Part shown: positions 1 to 7,080 of the stretch, piece by piece | How positions within the stretch are numbered: position 1 is the stretch's first letter | Layout: every line of letters starts with the position of its first letter | From: Deltaproteobacteria bacterium | GTDB taxonomy: Bacteria > UBA10199 > SPLOWO2-01-44-7 | Direction: 5' to 3' | DNA length: 19,578 nt | NCBI GenBank assembly: GCA_016203765.1 | Contig: JACQMB010000081.1 | Span: forward strand, 1-19,578 | Notes under the pieces: generated by a model | The model's input: only the letters and a program-made list of their open reading frames with translations | Told to the model about the DNA's origin: nothing | Databases searched by the model: none | Program-made: the position numbers and the translations under genes

Positions 1-1058
1 ACCTGCCAGCCTTTGGGCAGGAGGTGAATCCGCTCCTTGGGGATAAAATAAAAAGAACGCCTCGGTCCCGAAAAAGTAACCGCCACCTCCTTCGGATCCA
101 ACACGGCGATCGTCAGCTGTTCAGGCAATTCCGGCGTTTCAACCGGGATGGTAAAGGTCCGGTAAACAATTTTGGAACCGTAGACATGCATAAACCAAAG
201 AAACCCGGCAATGCCAAAGGCTATAACCTTTTCCTTCAAGTTTTTCTCGAAGAAATCTTTCCACCCTTTCGGCTCCGGCGGAGGGTGAATCTCCCGATAG
301 AACCGCTCCAGCAGGCGATCCAGCTCTTCGGGATTTCCCAGGGTGTGCAAGGCGCCGTGACGGGCCGCCGAGACGCTCCCCTTCTCCTCGGAAACCACCA
401 GACAGAGGGCATCGGAGAGTTCGGAGAGGCCCAGGGCGGCGGCATGGCGCGTGCCGTGCTTGCCGATCATCCTGAAATTTTTGGACAGAGGGAGATGGGC
501 GCTGAACTGGTTGACCGTTCCGTTCTCGATGATCACCGCCCCGTCATGGCCAGGGGAGCTGGGGTCAAAAAGGCTTTTCAATAAAGATTCGCTAAACTTG
601 CCTCCCAGGGACTCGCCGCCGTCCAGATGGCGCAGGATCATATCCTTGCCGCGCAACACGACCAGGGCCCCGATCTTTTCCTTGGCCAGGTCAAAAAGGG
701 TGCGGACCAAAATGCTCGACTCGCTCGCTTCCAGGGCCGACTTCTTTTTCCGGTCAAAACGGCTTTTAAAGCCCACCACAGCCACCCGTTCGAAAAAATA
801 GCGCAGTTCTTCCTGAAAGATCACCACGACCGCCACCAGGATCACCGCGAAGAAGGCCTGGAAGACGCTCGCCGTCAAAAAAAGATTGAACTGGCGGGCC
901 ACCAGATAAAATCCGGCAATGATGAGAATGCCGATCAGGACCGCGGCCGCGCGGGTCTTTTTAAACCAGACCAGAACGGTGTAGACGAGAAAGGTCATCA
1001 CCGTCACGTCCACCAGGTCATACCAGTTGATTTCGTTAAAAAGCGCGAAAATGTTCAT
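1..1058 (-). CDS. cdaA: Diadenylate cyclase CdaA fused to a YbbR (CdaR-like) domain, 3' end cut by window
   Basis: Makes c-di-AMP from two ATP at the inner membrane. The frame is open from an ATG at 1058 (an in-frame TGA lies just upstream at 1068-1070) to the window edge, giving 352 residues. Seen: three TM helices (about residues 14-90); a DAC domain with HDGA (171-174), GTRHAAALG (202-210) and LSE (211-213); a fourth TM at about 278-294; then a YbbR-like start with VYRTFTIPVE (298-307), LPE and VTFSGPRR (327-334). In Firmicutes CdaA and its YbbR regulator CdaR are separate proteins; here they are one chain. The usual RHR motif reads RHA (residue 206), and SPLHDGA reads SPGHDGA. The start overlaps the upstream phosphoesterase gene by 23 bases, so the two are probably co-translated. 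The family call is firm; activity is not proven. Confidence 0.93.
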   Translation of the reverse strand, partial: MNIFALFNEINWYDLVDVTVMTFLVYTVLVWFKKTRAAAVLIGILIIAGFYLVARQFNLFLTASVFQAFFAVILVAVVVIFQEELRYFFERVAVVGFKSRFDRKKKSALEASESSILVRTLFDLAKEKIGALVVLRGKDMILRHLDGGESLGGKFSESLLKSLFDPSSPGHDGAVIIENGTVNQFSAHLPLSKNFRMIGKHGTRHAAALGLSELSDALCLVVSEEKGSVSAARHGALHTLGNPEELDRLLERFYREIHPPPEPKGWKDFFEKNLKEKVIAFGIAGFLWFMHVYGSKIVYRTFTIPVETPELPEQLTIAVLDPKEVAVTFSGPRRSFYFIPKERIHLLPKGWQ

Positions 1059-2067
1059 GGCGAATTTTCAGTTTTTTGATCAATTTGCGAAGAATTTCTT
1101 CCTCGGCCTTGCGCCAGGCCTTCTCTTTTTCACCGCCGGCGACCTTAAAACTCCCCCCGGCGATCGTATCATGCCCGCCGGCCTCCCCTTTTTCAAGGAT
1201 GGAACGCAAAATATCGTTGGCCTCCAGGGATCCTTCCTTCACTCTCAAGGAAAGATGGAGCCTCCCCTGGTATCGGCCGGTGCAAAAGGCAACGCGCATC
1301 CCCTGGTAGCTCAACAACAGATCGGCGATTTGCGCCGCCGTGTCGGGATTATGCACGCCCCCCAGGTGCGAAAAAATCAGGAAGCGGTTGACCTTGGCCC
1401 GGCCGATGCCGGACGCAAGGGTTTGAAAAAAATGCCTGGAGAGGGGGGGATTTTGCATTCGCGCCAGCAGACGCATGTCGGTCTTGGTCAAAACGGACAA
1501 ATAGGTTTGAATGACGTCGCGGCGCCGGAGCCGGTAGAGGTTTTGGGTGTCGGTCAAAATGCCGTAGGCCAGGGCGGTGGCCACGGGTGCGGGGAATTCG
1601 AGTTCCAACAGGAGGCAGGCCTCCGCCAGGATCACGCAGGTGGCCCCGCAATCGGTGTCGACAATGGCGCAATCGGCGTTGGGCTTCTTGATGGAAGGAT
1701 GCTGGTCCAGGACCAAAAAGGCCTTTCGGTTCTTGGGAAACGAGTTGTTTTTAAAATCGGGCTGGGTGTCGACCAGGCAGACCTCCTTGTATTTTTTCAA
1801 GTCGGACGGTTTGAGCCGGTGAATGGGAATCTTGAGGAGACGGACCATCGTCCTGTTTTCCATCCGCCCGATGATCCCGCCGAAGACCATGCGCGAGGCA
1901 ATATGATAGGCCTTCTTTAATAAATAGTGGAGGCAAAAGGCGCTGGCGAGGGCATCGGGGTCGGGATAGTCGTGGGTCAGGATCAGCACCGACTTCGGCC
2001 TTTTCGTCAACTTGTTCAAAAAACGGGTCAGCTGATAGCCCGCCTTGAGGAGGCTTTGCTTTTTCAT
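1036..2067 (-). CDS. DHH/DHHA1 phosphoesterase (NrnA / c-di-AMP or pApA hydrolase type)
   Basis: A 343-residue DHH-family phosphoesterase. These Mn-dependent enzymes cleave short oligoribonucleotides, pAp, pApA or c-di-AMP. Visible motifs: THDYPDPDALASA (31-43, metal-binding H32, D36, D38), LVD (D100), LDQH (120-123) in place of the classical DHH, and GILTDTQNLYR (D173). The C-terminal DHHA1 part carries GGHDTIAGGSF. Length fits stand-alone NrnA/DhhP proteins. It overlaps the diadenylate cyclase gene by 23 bases, which argues for a role in c-di-AMP turnover. The central His of DHH is replaced by Gln, so metal binding or substrate range may differ. No clear Shine-Dalgarno precedes the ATG at 2067; a TAAAAT at 2077-2082 (minus) could be a -10 giving a very short leader. 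Substrate is inferred from the neighbour. Confidence 0.88.
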   Translation of the reverse strand: MKKQSLLKAGYQLTRFLNKLTKRPKSVLILTHDYPDPDALASAFCLHYLLKKAYHIASRMVFGGIIGRMENRTMVRLLKIPIHRLKPSDLKKYKEVCLVDTQPDFKNNSFPKNRKAFLVLDQHPSIKKPNADCAIVDTDCGATCVILAEACLLLELEFPAPVATALAYGILTDTQNLYRLRRRDVIQTYLSVLTKTDMRLLARMQNPPLSRHFFQTLASGIGRAKVNRFLIFSHLGGVHNPDTAAQIADLLLSYQGMRVAFCTGRYQGRLHLSLRVKEGSLEANDILRSILEKGEAGGHDTIAGGSFKVAGGEKEKAWRKAEEEILRKLIKKLKIRHEHFRAF

Positions 2068-2133
2068 TAAGAGATTATTTTACACCACTTTTCGAGGGGG
2101 GCAAGAGGAGAGGATGAATTTGAACCCGGACGT

Positions 2134-4101
2134 TTAAAAATCGGTGCAAACGTATTTTCTGATCCATATGTCTGTGTCTCCATCGGGAGAATTCAGAAAT
2201 CCGGTTACATACACATTTTCGGAAAAATCCACAGCGATTCCTGTTCCTGAGCGCAGGGGATTAGGAGTTTCGACACTCGCACTGGAAGTAACTGGGGCAG
2301 GCCAGAGCGGGTTGCCGTCCGGATCATATTTATTGATCCATAAAAGCTCCGCCCCCCATGCTCCTGTCACATAGATATTTTCCTCCGGTCCCAGGGCGAT
2401 GCCATATCCCCGTAAGTTTGGCCTATACCATGGCTCGCCGAATACGTGTGTGACTGGTTCATCCCAAAGGGGGTTTCCGTCCGTGTCATATTTGTTGACC
2501 CAGACGGTCATAACTGCGCCTCCCGGTATTTCCGTGGAACCCGCCACATAGACATTGCCCGCGAAATCCACGGCAATCCCGCGACCCTCGTCGTTGCGAT
2601 CCAGTCCGTTATAAGTAACGGGCGCGGGCCAGAAGGGGTTTCCGTCCGGATCATACTTCATTGTCCAGATGTTCCTCCCTTGATCCAGAACCTCTTCGTA
2701 TCCGGTGACATAGATATTCCCCTCGGAGTCCACGGCAATATCTCTTCCTTCACTGTAATAAAGTGTCCCAGAGGTAATTGGAGCGGGCCAGAGGGGATTT
2801 CCCGCTGAATCATATTTGGAAGCCCATATTTGAGTAAAGACGCCGTCGACTTCGCTCCTTCCCGTCACATAAATATTGCCCTCCAGATCCGAGGTGATGG
2901 CCTGACCCCGACCCACCCCCTCGCCCCCCACGACCGGAGAAGGCCAAGGCATGAGATTTCCCTCTGAATCGTATTTTATAACAGGTATTCCTATACCAGT
3001 TACAGGAGGAGAAGTTCCAGTAATGTACACATTACCCGAAGGATCTGCGGTGATAGCCTCTCCGCGCCAAGATCGTTCGACTTCCAGAACCGGCGCAGGC
3101 CAGAGGGGATTCCCGTCCTGATCATATTTCATTGTCCAGACAGGATTCTGCTCTTCCATCCATTTTCCGACCAGTATTCTTTCACTGCCTGTCACATAGA
3201 CATTGCCTGACAAATCCAGGGTTATAGCCACACCAACATCATCAAGGTTAGCCGCGCCGTTGTAGGTGATCGTCCAGTCGGCAATGGGGCCGTCTATATT
3301 CCCATTGCAATCGTTGTCCAGGCCATTGCAGGTTTCCGGCTGGGGCAGGGCCTCCTCTTGCGTCGTCACAAGAGTTCCGCTGGTGCACTCCCGGATTTGG
3401 GATTGGCAGATACCAACACCTTCCGTTCCTTCAGGACCGGAATAGGCTTCCACGGTTTCCCCGATACGACACCCGGCGTCCATGGCATCCCCGATTCCGT
3501 CCGCCGCTCCGGCGTCAGCCGTTGTGCCGTCGGTCGCAGCGGCGTCCCTGACCCCGTCCACCGCTCTGGCGTCAGCCGTTGTGCCGTCGATCGCAGCGGC
3601 GTCCCTGATCCCGTCCACCGCTCTGGCGTCAGCCGTTGTGCCGTCGATCTCAGCGGCGTCCCTGATCCCGTCCACCGCTCTGGCGTCAGCCGTTGTGCCG
3701 TCGATCTCAGCGGCGTCCGGGGTGCCGCTGTCACCTGCGGAACCATCCGCCACGGCCACATCCCTGCCGGCATCTCTTTCCGTTTTTTTTCCGGCATCGG
3801 TAAGAGCCGTGCCTCCGGCCGTTTCTCCCCCACAACCCACAATCCCGAAGCCTGAAACTAAGGCTTGGGCGGCGGTAGAGGCTGCCTTGTACCAGAAGGT
3901 CGGACGAGGGGGTTGTTTGGCGGCCTTCGAGGCCTCGGCCATGAGTCGAGACGGCTCGACCTGTTCAAATTGGGAGACCTCTTTCCGCGGGAGAGTTGTC
4001 TCCTCATTTGTGAATGTACAGCAGGCATTGGCCGGGTCGCACGGCAATGAAGGGTCTCTATAGCCCCCTAGTTGGTTGACAGGAAATGATTGTAATTCCA
4101 T
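2134..4101 (-). CDS. Lipoprotein with tandem-repeat linker, MopE-type motif and seven-bladed SBBP beta-propeller
   Basis: A 655-residue secreted or surface protein. Start chosen at ATG 4101 because GAGG lies 7 bases upstream. The frame also allows ATG 4176 (680 aa, no Shine-Dalgarno, 10 bases from the tRNA) and ATG 3942. Order of parts (655-aa numbering): an unusual 70-residue leader with CDPANACC; a hydrophobic stretch ending in lipobox-like IVGC (C90); four copies of a 19-residue repeat (129-204); a Cys-containing stretch ending in CNGLDNDCNGNID (258-270), the MopE-like putative metal-binding motif common in myxobacterial and deltaproteobacterial surface proteins; then seven repeats of about 50 residues (272-655) carrying GNVYVTG and KYDxDGNPLWPAPV, typical of SBBP repeats. 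Seven copies predict one closed seven-bladed propeller. If the lipobox is used, the true start may be 3942, giving a 37-residue signal peptide. Function unknown; surface binding is inference. Confidence 0.85.
   Translation of the reverse strand: MELQSFPVNQLGGYRDPSLPCDPANACCTFTNEETTLPRKEVSQFEQVEPSRLMAEASKAAKQPPRPTFWYKAASTAAQALVSGFGIVGCGGETAGGTALTDAGKKTERDAGRDVAVADGSAGDSGTPDAAEIDGTTADARAVDGIRDAAEIDGTTADARAVDGIRDAAAIDGTTADARAVDGVRDAAATDGTTADAGAADGIGDAMDAGCRIGETVEAYSGPEGTEGVGICQSQIRECTSGTLVTTQEEALPQPETCNGLDNDCNGNIDGPIADWTITYNGAANLDDVGVAITLDLSGNVYVTGSERILVGKWMEEQNPVWTMKYDQDGNPLWPAPVLEVERSWRGEAITADPSGNVYITGTSPPVTGIGIPVIKYDSEGNLMPWPSPVVGGEGVGRGQAITSDLEGNIYVTGRSEVDGVFTQIWASKYDSAGNPLWPAPITSGTLYYSEGRDIAVDSEGNIYVTGYEEVLDQGRNIWTMKYDPDGNPFWPAPVTYNGLDRNDEGRGIAVDFAGNVYVAGSTEIPGGAVMTVWVNKYDTDGNPLWDEPVTHVFGEPWYRPNLRGYGIALGPEENIYVTGAWGAELLWINKYDPDGNPLWPAPVTSSASVETPNPLRSGTGIAVDFSENVYVTGFLNSPDGDTDIWIRKYVCTDF
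3490..3717 (-). repeat. Four tandem copies of a 57-bp coding repeat
   Basis: Exactly four 57-bp units lie end to end in frame. Each encodes 19 residues of the type DAAEIDGTTADARAVDGIR. The two N-terminal copies are identical in protein; the last differs most (DAAATDGTTADAGAADGIG). The acidic, Ala/Asp/Gly-rich linker sits between the lipobox and the propeller. The period is a multiple of three, so copy-number change would alter linker length without a frameshift. Confidence 0.95.
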
Positions 4102-4185
4102 GACAGACCCTCTTTTCAATTCGCCCGCCAGTCCTATACCCGTGAGGACCTGGGCGTCAATGCTTTTTTCGGCCATTTTTCTTTG

Positions 4186-4257
4186 CGCCCCCGACAGGAA
4201 TCGAACCTGTATCTAAGGCTTAGGAGTCCCTTGTTCTGTCCATTGAACTACGGGGGC
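4186..4257 (-). tRNA. tRNA-Arg(CCT)
   Basis: A 72-nt cloverleaf on the minus strand: acceptor GCCCCCG/CGGGGGC, D stem GTTC/GAAC, anticodon loop CTCCTAA giving anticodon CCT (Arg, AGG codons), 4-nt variable loop, T arm ACAGG-TTCGATT-CCTGT, discriminator G. CCA is not encoded (CAA follows). The closing pair of the anticodon stem (31-39) is an A-G mismatch. The longest possible reading of the next gene starts only 10 bases after the tRNA. Confidence 0.95.
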
Positions 4258-4268
4258 TGGGAGACCTT

Positions 4269-4343
4269 CACGAAGAAGCGGATACCTCGTGAAAAGGGGG
4301 AACACGATATCTTCCTTCATCACGAGGTATCCGCTTCTTCGTG
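4269..4343. repeat. Paired palindrome: perfect 24-bp inverted repeat, REPIN-like
   Basis: Arms 4269-4292 and 4320-4343 are exact reverse complements over 24 bp with a 27-bp spacer. Each arm is itself a weak palindrome (CACGA...TCGTG at its ends), so it resembles two inverted REP-type palindromes. It lies between the apt stop and the tRNA. No T-run follows it in the apt direction, so a plain intrinsic terminator is unlikely. It could be an immobile mini-element or an mRNA 3'-end stabiliser. Confidence 0.85.
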
Positions 4344-4377
4344 GCATTCCCTTTCCAAAATCCTTTAATACTTCCGT

Positions 4378-4902
4378 TTAATACTGCACCAGACTGAAAA
4401 TTTCGCGGTTTTTGAGTTTGTCGCGGCCCTTGAGAAAGGCCAACTCCACCACAAAGGCGCACTCGACCACTTTGCCGCCCACTTTTTCCACCAATGCACA
4501 GGTTGCCTCCGCGGTGCCGCCGGTGGCCAGAAGATCGTCGATCACCACAACCCGGTTTCCCTTTTTCACCCCGTCGGTGTGGATTTCGATCTCGGCGGTC
4601 CCGTATTCCAGCTCGTAGGAGGCGTCGACCGTTTGATGGGGCAGTTTCCCCTTTTTGCGCACTGGGACAAAGGCCGCCCCCAGCTTGTAGGCCAGGGCCG
4701 AACCGAAGATGAAACCGCGCGATTCGATCGCCACGATATCGTCGATCTTTTCAGGCCGATACCGCTCGGCGAGGCAATCGATGACCCGGCGGAAGGCCTC
4801 CCGGTCCTGAAGGAGCGGGGTAATATCTTTGAAGAGTATTCCCGATTTGGGGAAATCGGGGATGTCGCGGATCTTGGCCTTGATCAAAGATGTTAAGTCC
4901 AT
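4378..4902 (-). CDS. apt: Adenine phosphoribosyltransferase
   Basis: 174 residues, the normal length for Apt, which converts adenine and PRPP to AMP in the cytoplasm (purine salvage). Family landmarks: N-terminal IRDIPDFPKSGILFKDITPLL, IESRGFIFGSALAYKLG, the VRKKGKLP segment, and the PRPP-binding loop VVVIDDLLATGGTA near residues 118-131. It starts 13 bases after the nlpD stop, so it is probably the last gene of the surE-pcm-nlpD-apt transcript. The downstream stem-loop pair at 4269-4343 may end or protect that mRNA. Confidence 0.97.
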   Translation of the reverse strand: MDLTSLIKAKIRDIPDFPKSGILFKDITPLLQDREAFRRVIDCLAERYRPEKIDDIVAIESRGFIFGSALAYKLGAAFVPVRKKGKLPHQTVDASYELEYGTAEIEIHTDGVKKGNRVVVIDDLLATGGTAEATCALVEKVGGKVVECAFVVELAFLKGRDKLKNREIFSLVQY

Positions 4903-4915
4903 AGGCCCTGCCTCT

Positions 4916-5662
4916 TTACCTCACGACCGGCAGAAAAAACAAGGGATTTCTTGCCTTCTCCCCTTCACGCACCTCAAAGTGCAGATGGGGCCCGCTGGCC
5001 CGCCCGGTCTTTCCCACCTTGCCGATGATGTCGCCCCGTTTTATCTTTTGTTTTTCCCGAACGGCGTTCAAGCTGTTGTGGGCGTAGGCGGTAAAAAAAT
5101 TATCGGCATGGCGAAGCAAAATCAGATTCCCGTAACCCCGCATCGAGCCGGCATAGACCACCCGGCCGTCGCCGGCCGCCTGAATGGGCGTTCCCGATTT
5201 GGCCTTGATGTCGATTCCGTCATGCCGCCTGCCGCCCCGAATCCCGAAGGGAGACATCACCGCCCCCCGCACCGGCCAGAGGAAGCGGTTATAGTCGGTG
5301 TAAATTTTATCGCGCTCCGCCTTTCTGGTGCGGGGAGGCCGGCGAACGTGTTTGGAAAGTTCTTCCTCAAAGGGGAGTTTTTTGTGGCGAAAGTAGCGCC
5401 GGGGCGGGATGTAGAGCTTTTGGCCGGGTTCAATTTTTCGATTTGGGTCCTGGATATTATTCAATTCAGCCAAGTCTTGCAGATCAACCCCGTAGGACTT
5501 GGCGATCCAAGTCAAGTTTTCACCGGTGCGGACCCGATGATAGACACCTTTGGAATCAAAGGAAGTAGAGCAACTGAGCAGAAAAAAAATCAGGACTACG
5601 GACCACGGACTACGGACTACGGACTTGAAAAGCCCCTTAGCAGTGCCCGGTTTATTCTCCAC
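4916..5662 (-). CDS. nlpD: LysM / M23 murein hydrolase lipoprotein (NlpD-like)
   Basis: 248-residue envelope lipoprotein. Seen: basic N-terminus, hydrophobic segment and lipobox LLSC (C31); LysM domain at about 39-86 (YHRVRTGENLTWIAKSYGVD...GQKLYIP); C-terminal M23 domain from about 128. All M23 metal and catalytic residues are present: HDGID (H147, D151), YAH (H195), HLHFE (H226, H228). E. coli NlpD lacks these and only activates amidases, so this protein is probably a working zinc endopeptidase acting on peptidoglycan. The start overlaps the pcm stop by 11 bases. A 7-bp tandem repeat lies inside the signal-peptide codons (residues about 13-23). Confidence 0.93.
   Translation of the reverse strand: MENKPGTAKGLFKSVVRSPWSVVLIFFLLSCSTSFDSKGVYHRVRTGENLTWIAKSYGVDLQDLAELNNIQDPNRKIEPGQKLYIPPRRYFRHKKLPFEEELSKHVRRPPRTRKAERDKIYTDYNRFLWPVRGAVMSPFGIRGGRRHDGIDIKAKSGTPIQAAGDGRVVYAGSMRGYGNLILLRHADNFFTAYAHNSLNAVREKQKIKRGDIIGKVGKTGRASGPHLHFEVREGEKARNPLFFLPVVR
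5593..5625 (-). repeat. Heptanucleotide tandem repeat in the nlpD signal-peptide region
   Basis: On the plus strand GGACTAC is repeated 4.7 times (one unit reads GGACCAC). On the coding strand it specifies KSVVRSPWSVV just before the hydrophobic core of the signal peptide. A 7-bp unit is not a multiple of three, so gain or loss of one unit would shift the frame. Confidence 0.9.
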
Positions 5663-6305
5663 TCCACCCCTCCTCCCCCACCAGCTTCACGAACCGGCAT
5701 TCGGACAACGGTCGCATCTTCCATTGCGAGCCCTCTCTCTTGATAAAGATCAATTCCTGGCTCTCCATGGAGCCGACCGGTAGGATCATCCGCCCACCCT
5801 CGGCCATCTGTTCTTTCAAAGTCTCGGGGATCTTGGGGCCGGCGGCGGTTACCAGAATCGCGTCGAAGGGGGCCTTTTCCTGCCAACCCAACGTCCCGTC
5901 TCCGATCTTGAATTCGATGTTGTGATAACCCAGACGATAAAGGACGCGCCGGGCGGCAATGGAAAGGGTGGAAAGGCGCTCCACCGTATAGACCTCCCTG
6001 GCCAGCTCGGCCAGGATGGCCGCCTGATACCCGGAGCCGGTGCCGATTTCCAAAACTTTTTCATTGCCGGTCAGGGCGAGGGCCTGGGTCATCATCCCCA
6101 CAATCAACGGCTGGGAAATGGTTTGGCCCTGGCCGATGGTCAGGGGGCGGTCGAGATAGGCCTGATCTTCCAGGCCTTTTTGTACAAAGCGGTGCCGGGG
6201 AATCCTCCCCATCGCCTCCAGGACGCGCGGGTCTTTTACGCCGCCCGGCATGAGCTGTTCGGTTATCATCCGTTTGCGGGCTACGCGATAATCTAGAGTT
6301 TCCAC
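5652..6305 (-). CDS. pcm: Protein-L-isoaspartate O-methyltransferase
   Basis: 217 residues, usual length. It methylates isoaspartyl residues in damaged proteins using SAM, starting their repair. Family signatures: MITEQL near the N-terminus, VLEAMGRIPRHRFV, the GQGQTISQP substrate loop (about 58-66), SAM motif VLEIGTGSGYQAAILAELA (about 84-102), VERL, and DAILVTAAGPKIP. The start overlaps the surE stop by 13 bases and its end overlaps nlpD by 11, so the three genes are tightly coupled, as in the classical surE-pcm-nlpD block of proteobacteria. Confidence 0.97.
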   Translation of the reverse strand: METLDYRVARKRMITEQLMPGGVKDPRVLEAMGRIPRHRFVQKGLEDQAYLDRPLTIGQGQTISQPLIVGMMTQALALTGNEKVLEIGTGSGYQAAILAELAREVYTVERLSTLSIAARRVLYRLGYHNIEFKIGDGTLGWQEKAPFDAILVTAAGPKIPETLKEQMAEGGRMILPVGSMESQELIFIKREGSQWKMRPLSECRFVKLVGEEGWSGE

Positions 6306-7036
6306 TTTTTTAAGGTTTTTAAAAAAGCATGTTCGGTGAGGTTGACGTTGATCGGCGTGATCGAAACGTAGTTGGCCAGCGTGGCGTTGCAGTCGGAGCC
6401 GGGAATGTTTTCAAAACCGGCCATGTTCCCCCCAATCCAGTAATAGCGTTTGCCCCGCGGATCGATCCGCTCGGCGATGATGTCGCCGTAATCGCGTTTT
6501 CCCTGTTTGGTGAACTGGTAGCCCTTGATCTTGTCCGGGGGGACATTGGGGATATTCACGTTTAAAATCACCCCGGCGGGAAGCCCTTCCTTCAGCACTT
6601 TCCTGGCCAGGCGGACGGCAAAATCGGCCGCCGTTTTAAAAAAATAATTTTCGCCCGGCATCATCGAGACGGCAATGGAGGGAATCCCCATAATCCCCCC
6701 CTCGATGGCGGCCGAGACGGTGCCGGAGTAGTGGACATCGTCGCCCAGGTTGGCCCCCTTGTTGATCCCGGAGACCAGGAGGGCCGGTTTTTGTTCCAGA
6801 ATCTCGTTGACGGCCAAACTGATGCAGTCGGTCGGCGTGCCGTCCACCGCATGGATATCGGGTTTGATCTTTTCGACCCGCAGGGGACGATGGAGTGTGA
6901 GCGAATGACTCGCCGCCGAACGCTCCTGATCGGGGGCCACGATCACCACCCTGCCCAGCTTTTGGAGGGCCTTCCCCAGGATTCGGATACCATCGGAATA
7001 GACACCGTCATCGTTGGAAACTAAAATCAAAGGCAT
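6293..7036 (-). CDS. surE: 5'/3'-nucleotidase SurE
   Basis: 247 residues from the ATG at 7036, which gives MPLILVSNDDG, the usual SurE N-terminus. A GTG at 7075, with a G-rich stretch upstream, would add 13 residues (MFPPSRVSVNKQP) that SurE proteins do not usually have; it cannot be excluded because the ATG has no clear Shine-Dalgarno. SurE is a metal-dependent nucleoside monophosphate phosphatase linked to stationary-phase survival. Seen: metal-binding NDDG (8-11), VVAPDQERSAASHSLTLHRPLR, and SGINKGANLGDDVHYSGTV (metal-site Asn). It is the first gene of surE-pcm-nlpD-apt and lies 44 bases (or 5, from the GTG) after the unknown gene A1, so read-through from the B1-A1 promoter is possible. 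Confidence 0.95.
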   Translation of the reverse strand: MPLILVSNDDGVYSDGIRILGKALQKLGRVVIVAPDQERSAASHSLTLHRPLRVEKIKPDIHAVDGTPTDCISLAVNEILEQKPALLVSGINKGANLGDDVHYSGTVSAAIEGGIMGIPSIAVSMMPGENYFFKTAADFAVRLARKVLKEGLPAGVILNVNIPNVPPDKIKGYQFTKQGKRDYGDIIAERIDPRGKRYYWIGGNMAGFENIPGSDCNATLANYVSITPINVNLTEHAFLKTLKKWKL

Positions 7037-7080
7037 TGGTTGTTTATTAACAGAGACGCGGCTGGGTGGAAACACAAAAA

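Noticed and set aside
24..1079. Plus-strand open frames over the start of the window
   Set aside because: They lie opposite the cyclase gene, whose minus-strand frame is open throughout and matches a known family. They have no matching family or ribosome sites.
1027..1920. 297-codon plus-strand open frame
   Set aside because: It is the antisense of the DHH phosphoesterase; composition is Gly/Gln-rich shadow sequence with no domain.
3490..3717. Possible CRISPR-like array
   Set aside because: Units are contiguous with no unique spacers and are in frame inside a protein.
4186..4257. Integration of a mobile island at tRNA-Arg
   Set aside because: No integrase gene and no direct repeat of the tRNA 3' end were seen in the window.
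4269..4343. Intrinsic terminator for apt
   Set aside because: The stem is long and perfect, but the spacer is 27 bases and no T-run follows in the transcript.
4829..5743. 304-codon plus-strand open frame
   Set aside because: It lies opposite apt and nlpD, both firmly identified, and shows no domain.
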